Assembly (NCBI GenBank): GCA_036804525.1
Contig: DAIRSE010000007.1
Coordinates: 19,904-83,903, forward strand
Reading direction: 5' to 3'
Length of the DNA: 64,000 nt
Origin: JBFLVT01 sp036804525
GTDB taxonomy: Bacteria; Bacillota; Desulfotomaculia; Desulfotomaculales; JASEER01
Shown here in pieces: positions 15,817 to 24,770 of this stretch (position 1 is the stretch's first letter; every line of letters begins with the position of its first letter). The position numbers were made by a program, and so were the translations under genes. The notes below the pieces were generated by a model. That model had not been told where the DNA came from. It made no database searches and saw nothing but the letters and a program-made list of their open reading frames with translations.

Positions 15817-16725
15817 ATGAAGAACGAGGTTAAGGGCTTCCTCTTTGTAGCGGCGGCGGCCATGCTGTGGGGGCTGGCGGGAACGGTCGCCAAGTACATG
15901 TTCAACCAGGATGTCAGCCCGGTCCACGTCGCCGAGATGCGGGCCGTCCTTTCTTTTTTGCTGTTGTTCGTCTATCTCGCGGTCGCCAACCGGAAATGCC
16001 TGTGGTTCGCCCGGAGCGACCTGCTGTTTATGGCTGTCTTTGGGATGGTCGGCGTGGCCGGGGTTCAGGTCACCTACCTGATGGCGATCAAGGAGACCAA
16101 CGTCGCCACGGCCATTTTCCTGCAGTACCTGGCGCCGGCCCTCGTGCTGGTTTATGGGGTTTTGCGGCGCGCGGAGCAGCTCACCCTCTGTAAATTGGCC
16201 GCCTTGGCGCTGGCCGTGGGAGGCGGTTACCTCATCGTTACCGGCAAGGCCGGCGGCGGCCTGGCGACAACGCCCCTGGGACTTGCTTTCGGGTTGGCTT
16301 CAGCCGCTTTCTTTGCCTTTTATACCCTTTTCGGCAAAAAGGGCCTCGAGAAATACGGCGCCTGGACGCTTACGGTATACGGCTACGGGTTCGCCGCCCT
16401 CCTGTGGTGTTTCGTCCAAAACCCTGTGGGGGTATGGCTGGCTTATAACTGGACGGAGCGGCTCTTCTTCGTTTACATCGCCGTTTTTGCCACTGTACTG
16501 CCGTTCGGGTTCTTTTTCGAAGGGCTGAAATACTTAAGCCCCACCAAGACCGGGATCATCAGCACCCTGGAGCCGGTGGTCGCCGCCGTCCTGGCCTTCC
16601 TCCTCCTGGGCGAGCGCCTGGCCTTGATGCAGATCGCCGGGTGCGGCCTCATCCTGGCGGCCGTAGTGCTGATCCAGACCCGGCCCGGGGCTCCCGCCGG
16701 CGGCTGGCGGGCAAGAAGCGGCTAA
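15817..16725 (+). CDS. DMT-superfamily (EamA) transporter
   Basis: This 302-residue inner membrane protein has ten hydrophobic helices in two EamA repeats, as in drug/metabolite exporters such as RhaT/YdcZ relatives. The second repeat ends with the typical ISTLEPVVAAVLAFLLLGE segment. Start choice is uncertain: ATG 15817 directly precedes the first helix, while ATG 15769 adds 16 basic residues and neither has a strong ribosome site. It probably exports an amino acid or metabolite; the substrate is unknown. It is flanked by divergent HD and convergent GTPase genes. Confidence 0.8.
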   Translation: MKNEVKGFLFVAAAAMLWGLAGTVAKYMFNQDVSPVHVAEMRAVLSFLLLFVYLAVANRKCLWFARSDLLFMAVFGMVGVAGVQVTYLMAIKETNVATAIFLQYLAPALVLVYGVLRRAEQLTLCKLAALALAVGGGYLIVTGKAGGGLATTPLGLAFGLASAAFFAFYTLFGKKGLEKYGAWTLTVYGYGFAALLWCFVQNPVGVWLAYNWTERLFFVYIAVFATVLPFGFFFEGLKYLSPTKTGIISTLEPVVAAVLAFLLLGERLALMQIAGCGLILAAVVLIQTRPGAPAGGWRARSG

Positions 16726-16759
16726 GAGCACCCGAATGCCTGATGCCTAACGCTTAATG

Positions 16760-17707
16760 CTAATTAAGGTGCAGCTCGACGACATCCCTGTCGGCCAGCA
16801 CATAATCTCTGGGAACGGTCTGGCCTTCGAACCTGGCGGAGCCCCAGATGCGGGCGAATTTCAGGCGGGCGGGGAAGTCGCGGTGGATGGCCGCGGCCAG
16901 GTCGAGCACGGTGCTTCCGGCCTTCAGGTAGAACGGGGCGGTCATGTCGGCCGGCTTGCCGGGCGTTTTGCCGAAGACCCTGATGACCCCCAGGCTCCGG
17001 AAGACCAGGGGGCGCAGGTCTTCCAGGCCCGTGCCTCTGGCCGCCGAGACCGGGATGATCTCCGGGTCGGGCCGCAGCTCCCGGATGACCGCCAGGTTTG
17101 ACGGGGCATCGGGATGGTCCATCTTGTTGGCGATGACGAGGTACGGTTTGGCAAGCAGTCTCTTCTTGGCCAGGAAATCGAGGCAGGTCTCGAGCTGTTC
17201 CAGGCAGTCGGACGCGCCGATGTCGATGACCACGAGGAGCGCGTCGGCGGCTCTCAGGGTCTGCATCATCCCGGGGACCACCCCTTCCTCCGTGAAAGGG
17301 GGCGTGTCGACGAGCTGAACGAGAGCCTCTTCGTAGGGCATCATCCCGGCCAGAGGGACGGCGGTGGTGAACGGGTAGTCGGCCACCTTGGCCTTGGCCC
17401 GCGTCAGAGCGCAGATCAGGGCCGACTTGCCGGTGTTGGGGAAGCCGAAGAGGACGGCCTGACCGGCACCCTGGCGCTCAACGTAAAAGGGGTCGGCTCC
17501 GCCGGTTTTGCTTTTCCTTTTTTGCTCCTGTTCTTCCCGCAGTTTGGACAGGCGGCGCTTGAGATCGGCCTGGAGCTTTTCGGTCCCCTTGTGCTTGGGG
17601 ATCACGGCCAGCATCTCCTGCAGGGCCTCGATCTTTTCCTCCGTCGTAGTGGCCGCCTTGAATGCCTCTTCCGCAGCGTAGTACTGCGGCGTCAGATTCG
17701 CCGGCAT
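16760..17707 (-). CDS. DRG/Obg-like GTPase with TGS domain
   Basis: This 315-residue P-loop GTPase has G1 GFPNTGKS (residues 88-95), G3 DTPP and G4 NKMD. A charged helical N-terminal region of about 75 residues precedes the G domain, and a TGS-like domain ends the protein. This matches the DRG branch of Obg-related GTPases better than Obg or YchF. Such proteins act in ribosome function or RNA-linked regulation, but the bacterial DRG-like members are little studied. It is a single minus-strand gene. Confidence 0.78.
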   Translation of the reverse strand: MPANLTPQYYAAEEAFKAATTTEEKIEALQEMLAVIPKHKGTEKLQADLKRRLSKLREEQEQKRKSKTGGADPFYVERQGAGQAVLFGFPNTGKSALICALTRAKAKVADYPFTTAVPLAGMMPYEEALVQLVDTPPFTEEGVVPGMMQTLRAADALLVVIDIGASDCLEQLETCLDFLAKKRLLAKPYLVIANKMDHPDAPSNLAVIRELRPDPEIIPVSAARGTGLEDLRPLVFRSLGVIRVFGKTPGKPADMTAPFYLKAGSTVLDLAAAIHRDFPARLKFARIWGSARFEGQTVPRDYVLADRDVVELHLN

Positions 17708-17790
17708 TTAACCGCACCTCGCCCCAATCGGCTGACTGATTCTTTAATATCCATTTTACCGTCTGTTCCCAAAGGCGTATACTTAATTTA

Positions 17791-17820
17791 GTCGTCGGTC
17801 GTCGGTCGTCAGTCGTCGGA
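17791..17820. repeat. Degenerate GTCGTCGG intergenic repeat
   Basis: Four tandem degenerate units of GTCGTCG(G/A) form a low-complexity string between divergent genes. It is followed by GAAGGAATTCGCTGC, which occurs again at about 29850. Confidence 0.65.
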
Positions 17821-17880
17821 CCCGAAGGAATTCGCTGCAATCAGGGTCAGGCCTTCCTGACGCCTTAAGAGGGATCGGTA

Positions 17881-18552
17881 TTGGGCAAGGTGATCGTCAG
17901 CGCCAAAAAGATAAGCGATGTAACAGGATATGATGTGGCCATTGCGGACCCGGAAGCAACCGTCCAGGATTACCTCAACGCCTTGAACGAGGCCATTGAA
18001 AACCTGGGGCTCCACCGGGGCCGCGCCCGCCGCAGGACGTGCAAGGGCTGTGACCTGTGCTGCGCCGAACGGCTTCCCCTCACCGTCATCGACGTCCTGC
18101 GGCTCAGGGCGGAAACCGCACCGGACGCCGCCCTTAACGCGTGGCTTGAGCGTTATGCCCACGTGCTGGCGGAGGGCCCGGTAGTGGACATCACGATGAG
18201 CCGACCTATTGACGGGCGCTGTTGCCTGCTGGACAGGGCTAGCCGGACTTGCCGCCTTTACAGCGCGCGCCCGCTGGTGTGCCAGACCTTCATCTGCAGC
18301 CCTCAGACCAAGCGGGCCAGGCGGCTGCGAGATCTGATAGTCAACAAGGGGGAGGACCAATTAGTGAGGGAATGGCTGCTCGAAGCCCGCAGGACCGGTA
18401 GCGATCCCGTTATCCATGAGGGTTACAACGCGGCGCCCCGTCTGAAAGATTACCCGCCGACGCCGTTCGAGGGCAAAGAGAAATACGGTCAAATCCTGCT
18501 GAGGGATATATGCACCCCGGGCTTGTGGAAGGAACTGACGCTCCGCTTGTAG
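17881..18552 (+). CDS. YkgJ-family cysteine cluster protein
   Basis: This 223-residue protein has the CxxCxxCC-type cysteine cluster (CKGCDLCC, residues about 54-61) and later cysteines (GRCCLLD, RTCRLYSARPLVCQTF) of the zinc/iron-chelating YkgJ family (PF03692). These proteins bind a metal or iron-sulfur cluster; a physiological role is not established for most. The TTG start at 17881 has GAGGGATC upstream. It is followed closely by ychF on the same strand, but a 69-base gap leaves room for a separate promoter. Confidence 0.8.
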   Translation: MGKVIVSAKKISDVTGYDVAIADPEATVQDYLNALNEAIENLGLHRGRARRRTCKGCDLCCAERLPLTVIDVLRLRAETAPDAALNAWLERYAHVLAEGPVVDITMSRPIDGRCCLLDRASRTCRLYSARPLVCQTFICSPQTKRARRLRDLIVNKGEDQLVREWLLEARRTGSDPVIHEGYNAAPRLKDYPPTPFEGKEKYGQILLRDICTPGLWKELTLRL

Positions 18553-18621
18553 GGTGCGAGTGCAGGGTGGTATTCTGTAGACCAGGTGTGAAAACAACTT
18601 CGATTGGAGTGAACTTCAGCC

Positions 18622-19698
18622 ATGTTGATCGGTCTGGTGGGGCTGCCCCTGGCAGGCAAGACGACTCTCTTTAACCTGTTGACCGGGTCGGATTTGCCCA
18701 CAGGTCCTTTTTCGGGAGGCGGCGTCAACACCGGCATGGCCGACGTGCCGGACAGGAGGATCGACTACCTGTCGTCGCTGTACAAGCCGCGCAAAACGGT
18801 ATATGCCCGGATCCAGTTTAAGGACATCCCCGGCGTGCAGAGCGGGGCCGGACCCGGGGCTGCCGGCAAATTTCTGGAAGAGGTCCGCACCGCCGACTTG
18901 TTGGTCCAGGTTGTGCGCGCGTTTGCGTCGGATGAGGTGCCTCACATCTCCGGCACGGTGGACCCGATGAGGGACGTGGCGGATTTTCAAACCGAACTGC
19001 TCCTGGCCGACATGGGCGTTATCGAGAGACGTATCGAGCGTATCAAGGGCGGGAAGAAGCCGCCCAAGACGGCCGCCGTCGAGCTGGACGTGCTGCAGCG
19101 CTACCTTGCGGCGCTTGAGGCCGAACGGCCGGTAAGCAGCGTTGAGCTTTCCGAGGAAGAGGCCGGGGTCATGACGGTTTATAATTTCCTGACCGAAAAG
19201 CCGGTGATCCTGGCCGTCAACCTGGACGAAGAACAGCTGCGTTCGGGAACGTACCCCCGACGGGACGAACTGGAGGCCTACGCGGGCGAAAGGGGTTTCC
19301 CGGTCGTAGAAGTCAGTGCCCAGGTGGAAAAAGAGATCAACGAACTCCTCCCTGAAGACAGGGCGGAGTTTATGGCTGATCTCGGGCTTTCCGAATCGGG
19401 ACTTGCGCGTTTGGCCCGCGTGGCCTACGACTACCTTGGCCTGATTTCCTTTTTCACAGTCGGCGAGGATGAGGTCCGTGCCTGGACCATACGCAAGGGG
19501 ACAGCGGCTCGGAGGGCTGCCGGAAAGGTACACTCGGACATTGAGCGCGGGTTCATCAGGGCCGAGGTCTTCCACTACGACGACCTCTACGAGCTGGGCA
19601 GCCCGGCCAAGGTCAAGGAGAAGGGCCTGTTTCGTCTGGAAGGCAAGGAGTATGTGGTGAAGGACGGGGACATCATCAACTTCCGCTTTAACATCTAG
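18622..19698 (+). CDS. ychF: YchF-type (Obg-like) ATPase/GTPase
   Basis: This 358-residue P-loop protein of the YchF/OLA1 family has a G1 motif GLPLAGKT at the N-terminus, a coiled-coil insertion around residues 130-180, NLDE in place of the canonical NKxD (a YchF hallmark that shifts specificity toward ATP) and a C-terminal TGS domain ending in GDIINFRFNI. It associates with ribosomes in other bacteria. The TAG stop codon is the target-side CTAG of a MITE-like element, so the element sits exactly against the end of the gene without altering the protein. Confidence 0.88.
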   Translation: MLIGLVGLPLAGKTTLFNLLTGSDLPTGPFSGGGVNTGMADVPDRRIDYLSSLYKPRKTVYARIQFKDIPGVQSGAGPGAAGKFLEEVRTADLLVQVVRAFASDEVPHISGTVDPMRDVADFQTELLLADMGVIERRIERIKGGKKPPKTAAVELDVLQRYLAALEAERPVSSVELSEEEAGVMTVYNFLTEKPVILAVNLDEEQLRSGTYPRRDELEAYAGERGFPVVEVSAQVEKEINELLPEDRAEFMADLGLSESGLARLARVAYDYLGLISFFTVGEDEVRAWTIRKGTAARRAAGKVHSDIERGFIRAEVFHYDDLYELGSPAKVKEKGLFRLEGKEYVVKDGDIINFRFNI

Positions 19699-19957
19699 AA
19701 GAGTGCTGCAAAAGCCAAGACACTGGTTTTGGTACAGACGTCTTTCAGGATACGACCGTCCTTTGGAAGTTACCCTTAAGACCGCTCAAAAAGAGGTCCG
19801 AGGCAAGAGGTCAGAGGCCGGTTACGGGAAGCGATCGCTTCGCGATTGCAAGTCTATAATCCTTAGCAATCGCTCTGCGGATTTCATCAGGTCAGATTTC
19901 TGACTTCTGGCATCCGACATCCTTTTTGCCAGGCGCAGTTTTTCAGCGGTCTCCTAG
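19695..19957. mobile_element. MITE-like element, copy 1
   Basis: This 263-base element is bounded by CTAG on both sides. The terminal inverted repeats are imperfect over about 20 bases: left (C)TAGAAGAGTGCTGCAAAA, right as complement CTAGGAGACCGCTGAAAAAC. It has no coding frame of note. The interior contains GCGATCGC within an imperfect palindrome and is nearly identical to copies at 24910 and 43397. CTAG may be a 4-base target duplication or part of the repeat. The left CTAG includes the ychF stop codon. Confidence 0.8.
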
Positions 19958-19990
19958 GGCGTGGCAGAATCCTGAAGGCGGGGTGAGAAA

Positions 19991-20158
19991 ATCGTAAAGA
20001 AGAAAACGATCTACTGTTCCGTCAGAAGAAGCTGGACCCGCAAGCCGGGGACCCAGGTCGTCCCGAACAAGAAGAGATACACCCGCAAGCGCGACAAAGA
20101 AATCCTGAGGAAAGAGAAGGGCCTGTCGGGCGACGACGACAGGCCCTTCTCTTTCTAA
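19991..20158 (+). CDS. Candidate basic mini-protein with in-frame terminator (ATC start)
   Basis: The 55-codon frame encodes a Lys/Arg-rich peptide (KKKTIYCSVRRSW, then PNKKRYTRKRDKE). There is no ATG, GTG or TTG in the frame; an ATC at 19991 lies 7 bases after GGGG in the strong site AAGGCGGGGTGA, so a rare ATC start is the best reading. The last third of the frame is an 18-bp perfect hairpin that looks like a terminator, and the stop codon comes after it. Bacterial ribosome-rescue factors such as ArfA and BrfA are small basic proteins made from mRNAs cut or terminated before the stop, so this layout is suggestive. Homology to them is not visible, and the frame could be fortuitous. Confidence 0.4.
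   Translation: MVKKKTIYCSVRRSWTRKPGTQVVPNKKRYTRKRDKEILRKEKGLSGDDDRPFSF
20110..20155. terminator. 18-bp perfect hairpin, probable bidirectional terminator
   Basis: GAAAGAGAAGGGCCTGTC pairs perfectly with GACAGGCCCTTCTCTTTC around a 10-base loop, with pyrimidine-rich ends in both directions. It lies between a plus-strand small frame and minus-strand genes that converge on it. Confidence 0.75.
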
Positions 20159-20165
20159 CAAATCA

Positions 20166-20257
20166 ACCGCCAAGCACGCCAATTTCCTGGCGTCTTGGCG
20201 TGCTTGGCGGTAATTCTTGACCCAAAGTCTTGGTGCTTTTGGCGTCTTGGCGGTTAT
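20166..20257. repeat. CGCCAAG palindromic intergenic repeat
   Basis: A 17-bp perfect inverted repeat (ACCGCCAAGCACGCCAA with its complement, 20166-20211) is followed by a second related arm ending CTTGGCGGTT at about 20255. Related palindromes are the sodA terminator and the sequence at 29673. Confidence 0.75.
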
Positions 20258-20295
20258 TGCTTAATGCTCCTCCGGCCTCCGACTTCCGACCTCCG

Positions 20296-20499
20296 TTACG
20301 GTCGGTCTCCCCGCGACAGTATCAGTTCCGCGGCCTTTTTCTGGGATGCGGCGGCCTCGCTGGACATCTTGCCGAAGATGGTCCGCAGGGTGTTGTCCAT
20401 GATCTCCGTTTGAATGACGGCATAGGCTAAGGCAGCCATGCGCGCGTCTTTTTCGTAATCCTGGAGCATATCCATGTCCGTAAACTTCACTGAAATCAC
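20296..20499 (-). CDS. Hypothetical small helical protein (67 residues)
   Basis: This short helical protein of unknown family overlaps the preceding gene by four bases (GTGA), so the two are co-translated. The GTG at 20499 is the overlap start; another GTG four codons in is possible. The composition, with several Met and Ala residues in amphipathic helices, fits a four-helix-bundle half. With its partner it could form a small ferritin-like or regulatory complex; that is inference. Confidence 0.55.
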   Translation of the reverse strand: MISVKFTDMDMLQDYEKDARMAALAYAVIQTEIMDNTLRTIFGKMSSEAAASQKKAAELILSRGDRP

Positions 20500-20756
20500 T
20501 CCCTGGTCATGCTTTCATAGTAATCCTGGAGAATCAGCTTGGAGTTGCGCAGTTTCTTGCTTTCTTCCCGGAAAAAGTCCGCAATTCTTTCATTTTCGCA
20601 ATTGCTGGCGTAGAAGTCGCACTTGCGGGCTGCGACTTCGGTTTCGCTGATGACCTTGACCAGGTAAGCCCCTTCCTTAATCCTTTGTACTGTGGTTGGG
20701 TCATATTCCCTCAATTCCGGTTGGTTTTGGTTGATGAGTTTAAACAGACTGAACAA
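20496..20756 (-). CDS. Hypothetical helical protein (86 residues)
   Basis: A TTG at 20756 with AAAGGGGG 8 bases upstream gives an 86-residue soluble protein, charged and helical (SETEVAARKCDFYASNCENERIADFFREES). The pattern of E-x6-Y and E-R-x2-D-F-F is reminiscent of ferritin-like helices, but I cannot name a family. The frame extends upstream without support. It is the first gene of a two-gene unit with the 67-residue protein. Confidence 0.55.
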   Translation of the reverse strand: MFSLFKLINQNQPELREYDPTTVQRIKEGAYLVKVISETEVAARKCDFYASNCENERIADFFREESKKLRNSKLILQDYYESMTRE

Positions 20757-20968
20757 CTGAAAAACCCCCTTTGCGCAGTAATAGGTTATGCGGGCACCCG
20801 GCTGTCTAAACAAGCAATATTTAGGCAGGCTTTGGGTTAGGTGCCAGCAGCCCTGCCGGTAAATGGAGCCCGTACCTTTTCCGTTAAAGTTTTCCGTAAA
20901 GGTTTGCATAAACAGGAGCCTGGCCTGAAAACATGGGAAATAAATCTGCGGAGGAGGGCCGGGTTCCT

Positions 20969-21640
20969 ATGCTGCTGGTTCTGGTCAGAACGATCATCCT
21001 CTTTGCCGCCGTCGTACTTGTCCTGCGCCTCACCGGCAAGCGGGAAGTAGGACAGCTCCAACCTTTCGAACTGGTGGTCATCATTATGCTTTCGGAACTG
21101 GCCTCAATTCCCATCGCCGACACCGACCTGCCGCTTATCAACGGACTGGTGCCTATCTTTACCCTGCTGGTCGCCCAGGTGGTCCTGTCTTATGCCGCGC
21201 TGAAGAGCGAAAGGGCTCGCGGTATTATCTGCGGGGCCCCCAGCATTCTGATTGCCAACGGCAAGATCATGGAAAAAGAAATGGAGAGGAACCGCTATAA
21301 CATCAACGACTTACTGGAGCAGTTAAGGGCTAAGAATATCCCCAATATCGCCGATGTGGAATTTGCCATCCTGGAAACAAACGGGAGACTCTCCGTCATT
21401 CCCAAGTCGCAGAAACGCCCCGTCTGTCCTGAGGACCTGAACCTGCCTACTTCATATGAAGGGCTGCCGACCACCCTGATCATCGACGGCCGCGTCCTTG
21501 AGAAAAACCTGAAACAGATCCATCTCGACGTGGGCTGGCTGCGGGGCGAGTTAGCCAAGTTCGGCATCCAGGATTTGAAACGGGTCCTTTTCGCCAGCTT
21601 GGATTCCAGCGGCAAGCTTTTCTACCAGGTTAAATCGTAA
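20969..21640 (+). CDS. DUF421 (YetF-like) membrane protein, paralogue 1
   Basis: This 223-residue protein has three N-terminal hydrophobic helices and the soluble DUF421/YetF domain, including the conserved RLTGKREVGQLQPFELVV start and the RYNINDLLEQLR segment. The family is common in spore formers and has no firmly established biochemical function. ATG 20969 is preferred because GGAGGAGGG lies 10 bases upstream. It is followed after 105 bases by a DUF4363 gene, a frequent neighbour of DUF421 in Clostridia. A second DUF421 protein is at 35716. Confidence 0.82.
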   Translation: MLLVLVRTIILFAAVVLVLRLTGKREVGQLQPFELVVIIMLSELASIPIADTDLPLINGLVPIFTLLVAQVVLSYAALKSERARGIICGAPSILIANGKIMEKEMERNRYNINDLLEQLRAKNIPNIADVEFAILETNGRLSVIPKSQKRPVCPEDLNLPTSYEGLPTTLIIDGRVLEKNLKQIHLDVGWLRGELAKFGIQDLKRVLFASLDSSGKLFYQVKS

Positions 21641-21745
21641 CATGCTGCAGAGGGAGTCCGGACGCCGGAAGTCCGCGGAGCGATCGCTTCCCGTTCAGAC
21701 CTCTGACATCCGGCTTCAGACATCCTTATTGCGAGGGACAGGGAA

Positions 21746-22126
21746 TTGCGCATTGTGGTTACGCTTTTAATCATACTGGCCATAGTAACCGGCTCCGGCG
21801 TGTGGATGGTTCGGGCGCTGGACAAGAGTGCTGACGACCTTGCCGGGCGAATAGACCGGATTGAAGCGCAGGTGCGCCGGGAAAACTGGGACGAAGCCGA
21901 ACGCACTCTCGAAGGCGTGGGTGCACGCTGGGCCGGAATGAAGAAATGGTGGACGATTACGCTCGACCACAAGGAAATCGACAACATCGACTTTGCCATG
22001 GCCCGGCTCCGCGAATACATTCGCACGGAGGACGATGAATTGGCTCTTGGCGAGGCGGCTGCGCTGAGGGGGATGATCAGGCACATCCCCGAGAAGGAAG
22101 CCTTTACTTTGGAGAATATTCTTTAG
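21746..22126 (+). CDS. DUF4363 family protein
   Basis: This 126-residue protein has one N-terminal membrane helix and a helical extracytoplasmic domain with the W-x2-A-x8-W-x8-W pattern of DUF4363 (NWDEAERTLEGVGARWAGMKKWW). No function is known. The TTG at 21746 follows AGGGACAGGGAA. It shares the strand and probably the transcript with the DUF421 gene upstream. Its 3' end overlaps the convergent threonine synthase gene by 23 bases. Confidence 0.75.
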   Translation: MRIVVTLLIILAIVTGSGVWMVRALDKSADDLAGRIDRIEAQVRRENWDEAERTLEGVGARWAGMKKWWTITLDHKEIDNIDFAMARLREYIRTEDDELALGEAAALRGMIRHIPEKEAFTLENIL

Positions 22127-23639
22127 CTGCTTCCCAATTTTGGCCGGTCAGCATTTCCACGACCGCATCCCGCATTTCCTCCGGCTCTACGACCCTCGGG
22201 TGCAGTACCGGTTTTTTGTTGAGATCCCGCAGCGCCGGCGGGATAGCGAGTCCCGTGGCTTCCGCCAGCATTGACAGCAGTTCGAATTCGCTTTTGCCTG
22301 CCGTCGCGGCTTTCCCCAAGATGGCTTGAGCCACGCTGGCGTTGAACTTAAAGGGGCTGGCCGTACTAACGATGACCGTCCTGGTTTTGTCGCCCGTCTC
22401 TTCCTTGTACCACTCGTATACGGCCTTGCCCACGGCCGTGTGGGTATCGAGGACATACCCCGTATCCTCGTATACCTTGCGAATCGTCTTCAGGGTTTCG
22501 TCATCGCTGGCCCAATCCGACCAGAAAAGCTCGGTGATCTTATCCCGGGTGTCTTTGTCCACGTCGTAGCGGCCTTTGCCCCGCAGGTCGCTCATCCACC
22601 CGGACACCTTCCCGGCGTCGTGGCCGGTCAGCTCGTAGAGCAGGCGTTCGAGGTTCGAGGAAACCAGGATGTCCATGGACGGCGAAATGGTTTTCTCAAA
22701 CTTGCGGTTCTTGTCGTAAGTGCCGGTGCGGATGAAGTCGGTGAGGACATTGTTCGCATTGGCGGCGCAGATCAATCTTCGTACCGGCAGGCCCATCCGG
22801 CGGGCGTAAAAGCCGGCCAGGATGTTGCCGAAGTTGCCTGTGGGAACAACGAAATTAATCTCTTCTCCCGGCGCGATCTCCCCGCCTTTAATGAGATCGG
22901 CGTAGGCGGAGAAGTAATAGGCGATTTGGGGGACGAGGCGGCCCCAGTTAATCGAGTTGGCTGAGGAGAATTTGAAGTTATGTTCGGCGAGCTTTTTCAC
23001 CGTTTCTGGGTCGGTGAAGATGGCCTTTACGCCCGTCTGGGCGTCGTCGAAGTTACCCCGCACGGCGAAAACACCAACATTGGTGCCTTCCTGCGTGATC
23101 ATCTGCAGCTTCTGCACTTCGCTTACTCCCTCGTTCGGGAAGAACACGATGATCCTGGTTTTGGGGACGTCCCGGAAACCTTCGAGCGCGGCTTTGCCCG
23201 TGTCGCCCGAAGTGGCTACCAGGATGACGATGTCGAAGGGCTCGCCGGTCTTGGCCATGGAACGCTGGAGCAGGTGGGGCAGGATTTGCAGGGCCATGTC
23301 CTTGAAGGCCAGTGTCGGTCCGTGCCACAGCTCCAGGTAGCAGTCTCCCCCGGCGGTGCGTACGAGCGGGGCGATGGCGGGAGTGTCGAACTTGGGTTCG
23401 CGGTAAGCGTTTACCACGCACTCGCCGATTTCGCCCTCCGTAAAGTCGGTAAGGTAAGGCGTCAGCACGGTTACGGCGCGTTCCTGGTAGTTCATCCCGG
23501 CCATGGCCGCGATCTGTTCCAGGGAGAAGCGGACCCTGCTGTCGGGCACGAAAAGGCCGCCGTCGCCGGCGATCCCCTGCTTGATGGCCTCGGCCGAGGA
23601 AAGGCCCTTCTGACCGCCCCTGGTGCTTTCGTATAACAT
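22104..23639 (-). CDS. thrC: Threonine synthase
   Basis: This 511-residue PLP enzyme converts O-phosphohomoserine to threonine. The N-terminus (MLYESTRGG) and the PLP-lysine segment GPTLAFKDMALQ with Lys113 place it in the longer (E. coli/yeast-like) class of threonine synthases. The ATG at 23639 has GGGAGGAAG at ideal spacing. It stands alone, without thrA/thrB or hom next to it, and its 3' end overlaps the DUF4363 gene. Confidence 0.93.
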   Translation of the reverse strand: MLYESTRGGQKGLSSAEAIKQGIAGDGGLFVPDSRVRFSLEQIAAMAGMNYQERAVTVLTPYLTDFTEGEIGECVVNAYREPKFDTPAIAPLVRTAGGDCYLELWHGPTLAFKDMALQILPHLLQRSMAKTGEPFDIVILVATSGDTGKAALEGFRDVPKTRIIVFFPNEGVSEVQKLQMITQEGTNVGVFAVRGNFDDAQTGVKAIFTDPETVKKLAEHNFKFSSANSINWGRLVPQIAYYFSAYADLIKGGEIAPGEEINFVVPTGNFGNILAGFYARRMGLPVRRLICAANANNVLTDFIRTGTYDKNRKFEKTISPSMDILVSSNLERLLYELTGHDAGKVSGWMSDLRGKGRYDVDKDTRDKITELFWSDWASDDETLKTIRKVYEDTGYVLDTHTAVGKAVYEWYKEETGDKTRTVIVSTASPFKFNASVAQAILGKAATAGKSEFELLSMLAEATGLAIPPALRDLNKKPVLHPRVVEPEEMRDAVVEMLTGQNWEAAKEYSPK

Positions 23640-23783
23640 GGTGCTTCCTCCCGGCGGCAACCGTCAAAAACCGCTCATTTTTAGACGGTCGGCGTTTTGC
23701 GTTGTGGTGTGAACTTAATGATAAGCTCATTAAAACATCATGTTATACGGTTAGTAAAGAGGGGAACAGCAAAAGCCCCCGCC

Positions 23784-24770
23784 TTACAGGCTTTCGATTG
23801 CAGACAGTTTATCCATGGGGCCGAAGACGAGCAGCGTGTCGTGAGGGAGAAAGACTTCCTCGGGGTCCGGCGGGTGGATCAGCCGGCCGCTGCGGATGAT
23901 GGCGAGGACCTGGATGCTGAAGTCTTCGCGGAGACGGGAGTCCTTTAAGGCCTTGTGCGCCAGGAAAGATCCTTCGGACACGTTGATTTCCTCCATTGCC
24001 AGGCTGATGTTGCTGCGGTCGAAGAGGGTCTGAATGAACTCCACGCTGGCCGGCTTGAGGGCGGCAAGAGCCATGCGGTTTCCGGCGATGGCCGCCGGGG
24101 AGACGACGGTATGCGCGCCGGCCCGGCGCAGACGCTGTTCGCCTTCGGGACGGTGGACGCGGGCGACGACGTTGAGCTTGGGGTTGAGGTCCTTGCAGGT
24201 GATAGTGATAAAAACATTCCCCGCATCCTCAGGCAGGGCGGTGATCACCGACCGCGCCCTGAGTATTCCGGCGTCGAGGAGCACTTTTTCATCGGTGGCG
24301 TCACCGGTGACGGTGAGGGCGCCCATATCCTGAAGCTCCCTGACCCTTTCCGGGTCCTTTTCGATGACCACAAACGGCGCTCGCTCGTGGAGGAGCTGTT
24401 CAACGACGGCCTTGCCGACCCTGCCTCCCCCGCAAACCACGACGTGGTTCATCAAACGGCTGATTTGCCTTTCCATCTTTCGCTTCCCCCAGACGTTCGT
24501 GAGTTTCCCCTCGAGCAGTACGGAAACAAAAACCGACATCAAGTAAGTAAAAAGGGTAAACCCCCACACCACCAGTATGACAGAGACGATCTTGCCGGCT
24601 CCGGTGCGCGGGACGAGGTCGCCGTAGCCGATGGTCAGGACGGTGACGACGGAAAGCCACAGCCCGTCGACAATGCTCAGGTTTTCGTAAACGGCGAGCA
24701 GCGCCCCCCCGGCCACGACCACCACGATAAAAGCAATCGATACGATGAGGAAAGTCCGTTTTGCCGACAA
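23784..24770 (-). CDS. Potassium channel with RCK (TrkA-N/TrkA-C) domains
   Basis: This 328-residue two-helix channel subunit has the selectivity filter TIGYGD at residues 46-51. A Rossmann TrkA-N domain (CGGGRVGKAV from about residue 113) and a TrkA-C domain follow. This is the MthK/YugO type of ligand-gated potassium channel. The TTG start at 24770 follows GAGGTG by 7 bases. It lies near trkH-trkA on the same strand but is separated from them by a MITE and a divergent small gene, so it is its own unit in a potassium-handling cluster. Confidence 0.88.
   Translation of the reverse strand: MSAKRTFLIVSIAFIVVVVAGGALLAVYENLSIVDGLWLSVVTVLTIGYGDLVPRTGAGKIVSVILVVWGFTLFTYLMSVFVSVLLEGKLTNVWGKRKMERQISRLMNHVVVCGGGRVGKAVVEQLLHERAPFVVIEKDPERVRELQDMGALTVTGDATDEKVLLDAGILRARSVITALPEDAGNVFITITCKDLNPKLNVVARVHRPEGEQRLRRAGAHTVVSPAAIAGNRMALAALKPASVEFIQTLFDRSNISLAMEEINVSEGSFLAHKALKDSRLREDFSIQVLAIIRSGRLIHPPDPEEVFLPHDTLLVFGPMDKLSAIESL

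Noticed and set aside
19703..19903. Small open frames inside the MITE copies
   Set aside because: They differ in length and frame between near-identical copies and have no ribosome sites, so the elements are taken as non-coding.
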